NCBI GenBank assembly: GCA_007130415.1
Contig: SLSN01000007.1
Location: 1 to 11,171 of the forward strand
Source: Patescibacteria group bacterium
GTDB lineage: Bacteria > Patescibacteriota > Dojkabacteria > SC72 > T1SED10-24
Direction of reading: 5' to 3'
Length of the DNA: 11,171 nt
Shown: one piece after another, positions 6,742-11,171 of the stretch
How positions within the stretch are numbered: the stretch's first letter is position 1
How the letters are laid out: every line of letters starts with the position of its first letter
Program-made: the position numbers and the translations under genes
The notes under the pieces: generated by a model
Seen by the model: the letters and a program-made list of their open reading frames with translations, nothing else
Databases searched by the model: none
Told to the model about the DNA's origin: nothing

Positions 6742-7488
6742 ATGAGTTTAAATATTCAATCACAAAAGAAAATTCGTAAAATGAAAGCCAAGTGGCGAAA
6801 GGACTCCCCGGAAGAGTATGAAGAGATGGAGAAGAATTTAATGAAAAAAGTTTTGCAAAACAAAGAGGAGAATATAAAAGGAACCGTTCGTATAATCGCA
6901 GGAACTGCAAAAAACACGCAACTAGCAATTCCCAAAAACACCAGACCCTTAACTGATAGGTTAAAAACAACAATATTTGATGTCCTAAGTTCTGACATAT
7001 ACAAAAAAACCGTTCTCGATTTATATGCAGGAGCTGGATCTTTCGGCTTAGAAGCACTTTCAAGAGGTGCATCTAGCGCTACATTTGTAGATACATCAAA
7101 AAGTGCATTTAAAATTTTAAACCAAAATATACAAAAAACAGGGCTAGAAGACAAATCAATAGTTATCAAAGAAAAAGTCGAAGACTTTTTGGGAAACAAA
7201 CAAAATTTAGAAGAAGCTTATGATATAATATTTTTAGATCCCCCATACAAAAAATTTAATAAAAAAAATATTGCCGAAATAGAAAACATATTAAATATGT
7301 CAAAAGTTATGCTCCCTGGTTTAAAAGAAAACAACAAGAAGAAATTTAAAGGAGCTTTAATATTAAAGCACCCAAGAAAATACCCCGTGATAGATTTAAA
7401 ATTGGATAGGTTGATAAAAATCGAAACATATAATTTTGGCCTAAATGCCGTTAGTATTTATATCGTTAATAAAAAAGCTTTAGCTTGA
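6742..7488 (+). CDS. rsmD: 16S rRNA (guanine966-N2)-methyltransferase RsmD with N-terminal extension
   Basis: RsmD methylates N2 of G966 in 16S rRNA during small-subunit assembly. The core runs from about residue 47 (VRIIAGTAKNTQL), with RPLTDRLKTTIFDVL, SAM motif I VLDLYAGAGSFGLEAL (91-106), the acid of TFVDTS, and the catalytic DIIFLDPPY (161-169). At 248 residues it exceeds the usual 180-190 because of a charged, helical N-terminal stretch. The ATG at 6742 is 3 nt after the previous stop but lacks a Shine-Dalgarno. Met34 (ATG at 6841) has GGAGAAG at 6828-6834, 6 nt upstream, and would give 215 residues, so the true start is open. It is the only gene here ending in TGA; a TAA follows in frame four codons later. 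Confidence 0.93.
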   Translation: MSLNIQSQKKIRKMKAKWRKDSPEEYEEMEKNLMKKVLQNKEENIKGTVRIIAGTAKNTQLAIPKNTRPLTDRLKTTIFDVLSSDIYKKTVLDLYAGAGSFGLEALSRGASSATFVDTSKSAFKILNQNIQKTGLEDKSIVIKEKVEDFLGNKQNLEEAYDIIFLDPPYKKFNKKNIAEIENILNMSKVMLPGLKENNKKKFKGALILKHPRKYPVIDLKLDRLIKIETYNFGLNAVSIYIVNKKALA

Positions 7489-7519
7489 TATTTTAATTAA
7501 AGAAATATAGAATCAGAGG

Positions 7520-9289
7520 ATGAATCAAAAAATGAAAAAAGAAGATGTTTCAAAAGTCGAAAGAATGAGACACACGCTATCCCACGTGCTAGCACAAGCA
7601 GTCCTAAATCTTTATCCGAAAACTAAGTTAGGCATTGGACCCGCAATTGAAAACGGCTTCTACTACGACTTCGAATTTTCCGAACCCATAACAGAAGAAG
7701 AACTCCCTAAAATAGAAGAGGAAATGCGAAAAATTATCAAAAAGAATTTCCCCTTAAAACAAGAATATAAAAGCAGGGAAGAAGCCATAAAGTACTTCAA
7801 GGGAAAAAAGCAAACATACAAATTGGATTTGATTAAAGAAATACCTGATAAAAAATTTAGCTTCTATGTTTCAGGAGAGAATAATTTTGTAGATTTATGT
7901 AGAGGACCTCATTTAAATTCTACTGGAGAAATTAAAGCCTTTAAATTAACTAGAATTGCTGGGGCATACTGGAAAGGCGACGAAAAAAACCAAATGCTTA
8001 CAAGAATATATGGGATTGGCTTCGAAACTGAAAAAGAGCTCAGAAAGTACGAGCAAATGATGGAAGAAGCAGCAAAAAGAGATCATAGGAAGCTAGGAAA
8101 AAATTTGGACCTTTTCTCCTTTCATGAAGAAGGTCCGGGATTTGTTTTTTGGCATCCAAGGGGGCTAAAACTAAGAGAGAATTTAATAAAATATTGGAAA
8201 GAAGTACATGAGAGAGAAGGATATGAAGAAATAAAAACACCGACCCTTCTAGCAATGTGTGCATGGGACAGAAGTGGACACACAGAGACATTCTTAGACA
8301 AAATGTTTTTAGCAAAAACCCATGATGATAAAGATTTATGCTACGCATTGAAACCTATGAACTGTGATGGAGGAATGTTGATTTTCAAATCCAAACAAGT
8401 TTCTTACAAGAACTTGCCAATAAGGATGGGGGAATTAGGTACAGTTTACAGATATGAAAGAGATGGAGAAATACACGGCCTAATGAGAGCGAGAGAATTT
8501 ACCCAAGATGACGCTCACATATATTGCACCCCAGAACAAATAAAGGATGAATTCAAAAGAGTAATAAAACTCGCATTGGAAGTTTACAAAACATTCCAAT
8601 TAGAACTTAGTCATATTGAATTTTCAACCAGACCTGAAAAATCAATTGGTTCTGATGAAATATGGCAAAAAGCAGAAACGACAATACAGGAAACAATAGA
8701 AGAAGAAAAAATAAAATACCAAGTTAATGAAGGAGACGGTGCTTTTTATGGACCAAAACTTGATTTCCATCTAAAAGATTCCGTAGGACGAACTTGGCAA
8801 TGTGCTACAATTCAACTTGACTTTGCTCAGCCAGAAAACTTCGACTTAAATTACATCAATGAACAAGGTGAGAAAGTTAGGCCAGTAATGATACACAGAA
8901 CAATATATGGTTCTCTAGAAAGGTTTCTAGGAATACTAATAGAGCACTATGCTGGTAAATTACCACTTTGGTTGGCACCAGATCAAATTGTAATTGTACC
9001 AATAGCCCAGAGGCATCTAGAGTATGCAAATACAGTTGCAAACAAACTAAAGGAAAAGGGATTAAGTTGTGGTGTAAATTACGAAAACGAAACAATGCAA
9101 TCAAGAATCAGACAATCAGAGTTGATGAAAATCCCTTACATTTTAGTCGTAGGAGACAAAGAAGAAGAAACACAAACTGTATCCATAAGACCAGCAGGTA
9201 AAAAGGAATTAGGTATAATGAAAGTAGAAGAACTTTTGAAAATTCTTAAAGAAGAACTTTCTTCAAAAAGCAAAGAAAGTCCTCTTTAA
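7520..9289 (+). CDS. thrS: threonyl-tRNA synthetase lacking the TGS domain
   Basis: This class II synthetase charges tRNA-Thr and edits mis-charged Ser. The protein (589 residues from the first ATG) begins directly at the N2 editing domain, with His18/His22 in RHTLSH and Cys127/His131 in CRGPH; their spacing equals that of E. coli (73/77 and 182/186). The catalytic core has the zinc ligands Cys282, His333 and His459, spaced 51 and 126 residues apart as in E. coli (334, 385, 511), with motif 2 around GELGTVYRYERDG and motif 3 MIHRTIYGSLERF. The anticodon-binding domain forms the last 100 or so residues. The roughly 60-residue N-terminal TGS domain is absent and there is no room upstream. KPMNCPGH reads KPMNCDGG. 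The ATG at 7532 has AGAGGA upstream and may be the real start (585 residues). Confidence 0.95.
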   Translation: MNQKMKKEDVSKVERMRHTLSHVLAQAVLNLYPKTKLGIGPAIENGFYYDFEFSEPITEEELPKIEEEMRKIIKKNFPLKQEYKSREEAIKYFKGKKQTYKLDLIKEIPDKKFSFYVSGENNFVDLCRGPHLNSTGEIKAFKLTRIAGAYWKGDEKNQMLTRIYGIGFETEKELRKYEQMMEEAAKRDHRKLGKNLDLFSFHEEGPGFVFWHPRGLKLRENLIKYWKEVHEREGYEEIKTPTLLAMCAWDRSGHTETFLDKMFLAKTHDDKDLCYALKPMNCDGGMLIFKSKQVSYKNLPIRMGELGTVYRYERDGEIHGLMRAREFTQDDAHIYCTPEQIKDEFKRVIKLALEVYKTFQLELSHIEFSTRPEKSIGSDEIWQKAETTIQETIEEEKIKYQVNEGDGAFYGPKLDFHLKDSVGRTWQCATIQLDFAQPENFDLNYINEQGEKVRPVMIHRTIYGSLERFLGILIEHYAGKLPLWLAPDQIVIVPIAQRHLEYANTVANKLKEKGLSCGVNYENETMQSRIRQSELMKIPYILVVGDKEEETQTVSIRPAGKKELGIMKVEELLKILKEELSSKSKESPL

Positions 9290-9316
9290 TATTTAAATAA
9301 TTTAAAAAAGGAAAAA

Positions 9317-9985
9317 ATGTACAAAAAAAACTTCAATAGAAATTTTCAACCCCCTTTAAGAAAAAACATTCCAAGGAAAAATCAATATATCAATGCTCAC
9401 GAGGTTCAACTAATAACCAATGAGGGTGAGAATCTTGGTATTAAAAAAAGGGAAGAAGCTCTAAGTATGGCCGAGCAAGAAGAGCTTGATTTGATAGAGA
9501 TTAATCCAAATGCAAAACCACCAATTTGCAAAATTATGGATTATTCAAAGTACATGTATGATAAGAAGAAGAAGCAGAAAAAGGGAAAAGGGAAAGCTCG
9601 AGATCAAAAAGAACTTCGCTTTAGTCCTGTCATAGAACAGCATGACATTGACGTAAGGGTATCAAGAGCCGAAAAATTCCTTTCAAAAGGACACAATGTG
9701 AAATTAACAATTTTTAGAAAAGGTCGACAAACCTATGAACAAGCCAGAGAAGTAATGGACAAACTTCTGGATATTTTCAAGGAGTACAACACAATAGAGG
9801 ATTCACCCAAACAAGAAGGTCGTAAACTCTACATAACATTAAAAGCAGAGAAGAAAAAAGATGATAAAGAGAAGAAAGTAGAAAAGGAAGATACAAATAA
9901 GTCTGAAGAACAAAACATCGCAGAACCTAAAAAGGAAAAGATTTTAGAGAAAATTAAAGAGAAGAGAGAAAATCAGGAAAAATAG
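9317..9985 (+). CDS. infC: translation initiation factor IF-3 with charged C-terminal tail
   Basis: IF3 binds the 30S subunit, checks the initiator tRNA-start codon pairing and prevents early 50S joining. The N-domain shows INAHEVQLIT (25-34), EEALSMAEQEELDLIEINPNAKPPICKIMDYSKY (46-79), followed by the basic linker (83-95). The C-domain shows KELRFSP (98-104), HDIDVRVSRAEKFLSKGHNVKLTIF (109-133) and KGRQTYEQ. From about residue 178 a Lys/Glu-rich tail of some 45 residues extends past the usual 170-180 length. The gene starts with ATG, not the AUU of the autoregulated E. coli gene, with AAAGGA shortly upstream. It follows thrS by 27 nt in the conserved thrS-infC-rpmI-rplT-pheS block. Confidence 0.96.
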   Translation: MYKKNFNRNFQPPLRKNIPRKNQYINAHEVQLITNEGENLGIKKREEALSMAEQEELDLIEINPNAKPPICKIMDYSKYMYDKKKKQKKGKGKARDQKELRFSPVIEQHDIDVRVSRAEKFLSKGHNVKLTIFRKGRQTYEQAREVMDKLLDIFKEYNTIEDSPKQEGRKLYITLKAEKKKDDKEKKVEKEDTNKSEEQNIAEPKKEKILEKIKEKRENQEK

Positions 9986-9994
9986 GGTAAACTA

Positions 9995-10023
9995 TTGAAT
10001 ATCCTTCAAAATTAGGGTATCAT
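9995..10023 (+). promoter_or_regulatory. candidate sigma70-type promoter for rpmI-rplT
   Basis: In the 82-bp gap between infC and rpmI, TTGAAT (9995-10000) and TATCAT (10018-10023) are separated by exactly 17 bp. They match the TTGACA and TATAAT consensus at four and five of six positions. Transcription would start near 10030, leaving a leader of about 38 nt before the ATG at 10068. A weak hairpin, AUAUCCU (9999-10005) with AGGGUAU (10014-10020), overlaps the same bases and would form only in read-through mRNA from infC. This would allow the two ribosomal proteins to be made in greater amounts than IF3. Confidence 0.5.
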
Positions 10024-10067
10024 CTACGATTATGAGATTAGGAATTTAATTATCAAGTATTTTTCAG

Positions 10068-10274
10068 ATGGCAAGGCAAAAAACAAGAAAAACAGCAGCC
10101 AAGAGGATTAAAAAAACCAATCCTAAAGGTAATAAAAAAAGCAAGGTACTATATAAAAAAAGTGCTCAACATCATCTTAGAACAAAACTCTCTAGAAGAG
10201 CTAAAAGAAGGAAACTACCAAGAGAGGTTGTGCACGAAACGATTGTAAAGAAATTTAAAAAAGTTAAAGTTTAA
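10068..10274 (+). CDS. rpmI: 50S ribosomal protein bL35
   Basis: The 68-residue, very basic protein matches bL35 in length and pattern: MARQKTRKTAAKRIKKT at the start (family form MPKMKTRKAAAKRFK), a Lys/Arg-rich middle including KSAQHHLRTKLSRRAKRRKL, and a basic end. bL35 is a small globular protein buried among the 23S rRNA helices of the large subunit. It lies 12 nt upstream of rplT, its invariant partner. There is no Shine-Dalgarno before the ATG (the preceding bases are TATTTTTCAG), which is notable for a highly expressed gene. Confidence 0.95.
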   Translation: MARQKTRKTAAKRIKKTNPKGNKKSKVLYKKSAQHHLRTKLSRRAKRRKLPREVVHETIVKKFKKVKV

Positions 10275-10286
10275 AAATATAAAAAC

Positions 10287-10628
10287 ATGAGAGTAAAAGG
10301 AGGAAACACAAGAAAAAAAAGACATAAGAAAGTCTTAAAATCCACAAAGGGTTACAGAATGACAAAGAGTAAGCTATACAAGGTAGCTAACGAAGCTCGT
10401 TTACATGCTGGACAATATGCATACAACGATAGACAGAAAAAAACTAGCCAAATGCGCCAACTCTGGGTAAAGAGAATAAATGCAGCAGCTCAAAATAACG
10501 ACCTAAAATACTCAGAGTTTATGAACAAAATTAAAAAAGCTGGTATAGGTCTAAATAAAAAATCTCTCGCAGAAATTGCATTAAACCAACCCAAAACTTT
10601 TGAAAGCATTGTAAAAGAAATATCATAA
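10287..10628 (+). CDS. rplT: 50S ribosomal protein bL20
   Basis: bL20 is an early-assembly protein of the large subunit that binds 23S rRNA and, in several bacteria, represses its own operon. The 113-residue product is near full family length. Its basic N-terminal arm has MRVKGGNTRKKRHKKVLKS, then KGYRMTKSKLYKVANEA, YAYNDRQKKTSQMRQLWVKRINAA and YSEFMNKIKKAGIGLNKKSLAEIA, all typical and in order. It lies 12 nt after rpmI. No Shine-Dalgarno is visible. The window gives no clear L20-binding pseudoknot upstream, so autoregulation cannot be claimed. Confidence 0.97.
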   Translation: MRVKGGNTRKKRHKKVLKSTKGYRMTKSKLYKVANEARLHAGQYAYNDRQKKTSQMRQLWVKRINAAAQNNDLKYSEFMNKIKKAGIGLNKKSLAEIALNQPKTFESIVKEIS

Positions 10629-10631
10629 AAA

Positions 10632-10664
10632 TTACCTCAGAAATAGTAAGAAATTTTCTGGTAA
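10632..10664 (+). terminator. hairpin after rplT, possible transcription terminator
   Basis: TTACC (10632-10636) pairs with GGTAA (10660-10664), and AGAAA (10639-10643) with TTTCT (10655-10659), leaving a 2-nt bulge and an 11-nt loop. It begins 3 nt after the rplT stop and precedes the pheS promoter candidate. No T-run follows directly (the next T-rich stretch starts about 12 nt later), and the stem is A/T-rich, so it is at best an atypical intrinsic terminator or an mRNA-end structure. Confidence 0.3.
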
Positions 10665-10690
10665 ACACACTCACTATTTTTAAGAATTTT

Positions 10691-10704
10691 TAGTATACTA
10701 TAAC
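10691..10704 (+). promoter_or_regulatory. candidate -10 element of pheS, giving a leaderless mRNA
   Basis: TAGTATACTA (10691-10700) is a perfect 10-bp palindrome holding a TATACT -10 box at 10694-10699. The normal 6-7 nt distance to the transcription start falls on the ATG of pheS at 10706. There is no Shine-Dalgarno between box and ATG, which fits a leaderless message. No good -35 box is seen about 17 bp upstream. The same TAGTATA core appears twice in the divergent promoter region near 1850-1881. Confidence 0.45.
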
Positions 10705-10705
10705 A

Positions 10706-11171
10706 ATGAAATTTTCTTACAAAGAAATAACAAAAACATTTGAAGAATTTAACAAGGATATAGATTCCCTTTCTGTTGCAGATTTAAAAAAGAAATATCT
10801 CAGTAAAAAAGGAGGCCTGAAGGATTTACTCAAAAAGATAGGTGAGCAAAAAAATGAAGAAAAGGCTCGATTTGGTAAAGAGGTAAACATACTAAAAAAT
10901 TTCATTCAAGAAAAAATAGACACTTTGAGTTCTAGTTTAAAACCAAAATTTTCAACAGAACAAATTGATGTAACGGCTCCATTTGAAAAAAACACTCCTG
11001 AGAATGAAAAACCCAAACTACTTAACAAACTTGGAAGTAAACATCCATTGACACAAGAACTTGAAAATATACTCGAAATTTTTCAAAAGATGGGATTCGA
11101 GATAGAAGAATCTAGGCAAATAGATGATGATTACAATATGTTCCAATCTTTAAATTTCCCAATCGGACACC
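10706..11171 (+). CDS. pheS: phenylalanyl-tRNA synthetase alpha subunit, 3' end cut by window edge
   Basis: 155 codons are visible from the ATG at 10706, with no stop before the edge. The N-terminal part (about 1-80) is the helical tRNA-binding coiled coil, with the family pattern KKKYLSKKGGLKDLLKKIG (28-46) and EEKARFGKEVNILK (51-64). Next come IDVTAP (87-92), KHPLTQELENILEIFQKMGF (112-131) and the start of the class II catalytic fold, DDYNMFQSLNFPIGH (141-155), corresponding to the family's yyNFdaLNxPxxHPAR. The subunit forms an alpha2-beta2 enzyme with PheT, whose gene is expected downstream. An own promoter at 10691-10704 suggests expression separate from rpmI-rplT. The A/T-rich leader shows no T-box. 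Confidence 0.95.
   Translation, partial: MKFSYKEITKTFEEFNKDIDSLSVADLKKKYLSKKGGLKDLLKKIGEQKNEEKARFGKEVNILKNFIQEKIDTLSSSLKPKFSTEQIDVTAPFEKNTPENEKPKLLNKLGSKHPLTQELENILEIFQKMGFEIEESRQIDDDYNMFQSLNFPIGH

Noticed and set aside
7486..7500. Possible recoding of TGA (as Gly, code 25): rsmD ends in TGA with TAA four codons later in frame.
   Set aside because: No in-frame TGA was seen within any of the other genes, and their conserved glycines are all GGN, so TGA is an ordinary stop here.
9986..10067. L20-binding autoregulatory leader upstream of rpmI.
   Set aside because: Only a weak 7-bp A/U-rich hairpin is visible and no pseudoknot resembling the 23S L20 site could be made out.
10629..10705. T-box or other riboswitch upstream of pheS, and likewise upstream of thrS (7489-7519).
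   Set aside because: Both gaps (77 and 31 bp) are too short for a T-box and have no T-box consensus or antiterminator-like structure.
1..11171. Mobile elements, CRISPR arrays, tRNA or rRNA genes, defence or biosynthetic systems.
   Set aside because: No regularly spaced repeats, inverted terminal repeats, transposase motifs or tRNA-like cloverleaf were seen; genes fill almost all of the window and nearly all are housekeeping.

Overview
The window is a compact, low-GC stretch of bacterial chromosome (roughly one third G+C by eye) packed with housekeeping genes, most of them for translation. Standard code 11 fits: every CDS is full length with TGA read as stop and I saw no in-frame TGA. Several reduced gene forms suggest a small-genome bacterium, most likely of the Patescibacteria/CPR type: a threonyl-tRNA synthetase with no TGS domain, a TruB with no PUA domain, a minimal SpoU methyltransferase, and gaps of only 1 to 20 bases between genes. 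The lineage is an inference; no rRNA is present to settle it.

Layout. Bases 1-627 hold the 3' part of a TatD-family nuclease gene on the + strand. It converges on, and overlaps by 38 bp, a two-gene minus-strand unit: a membrane-anchored SAM methyltransferase (1260-1832) followed by truB (590-1258). An 83-bp divergent promoter region (1833-1915) separates this from a long + strand run: a second membrane-anchored methyltransferase of the same general architecture, an HldE/RfaE2-type nucleotidyltransferase, tyrS, an unannotated 43-residue membrane microprotein (4165-4296), recG, a SpoU/TrmH-type rRNA/tRNA methyltransferase, rsmD, thrS and infC. After an 82-bp gap with a good promoter candidate come rpmI and rplT. 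After a hairpin and another promoter candidate comes pheS, cut by the right edge.

How the genes work together. thrS-infC-rpmI-rplT-pheS is a classic conserved bacterial block: two aminoacyl-tRNA synthetases, initiation factor IF3 and ribosomal proteins bL35 and bL20. Around it sit RNA modification enzymes (TruB, SpoU, RsmD), another synthetase (TyrS) and a genome-maintenance helicase (RecG). The outliers are the two membrane-anchored methyltransferases, the orphan nucleotidyltransferase and the microprotein, whose substrates cannot be read from sequence.

I do not see a clear new multi-gene system, defence island, mobile element, CRISPR array, tRNA or rRNA. The points most worth a second look are the 43-residue membrane protein between tyrS and recG, the divergent pair of FAM173-like membrane methyltransferases, the altered zinc-site motif in the TGS-less ThrRS, and a recurrent TAGTATA promoter-like element that would make the pheS mRNA leaderless.
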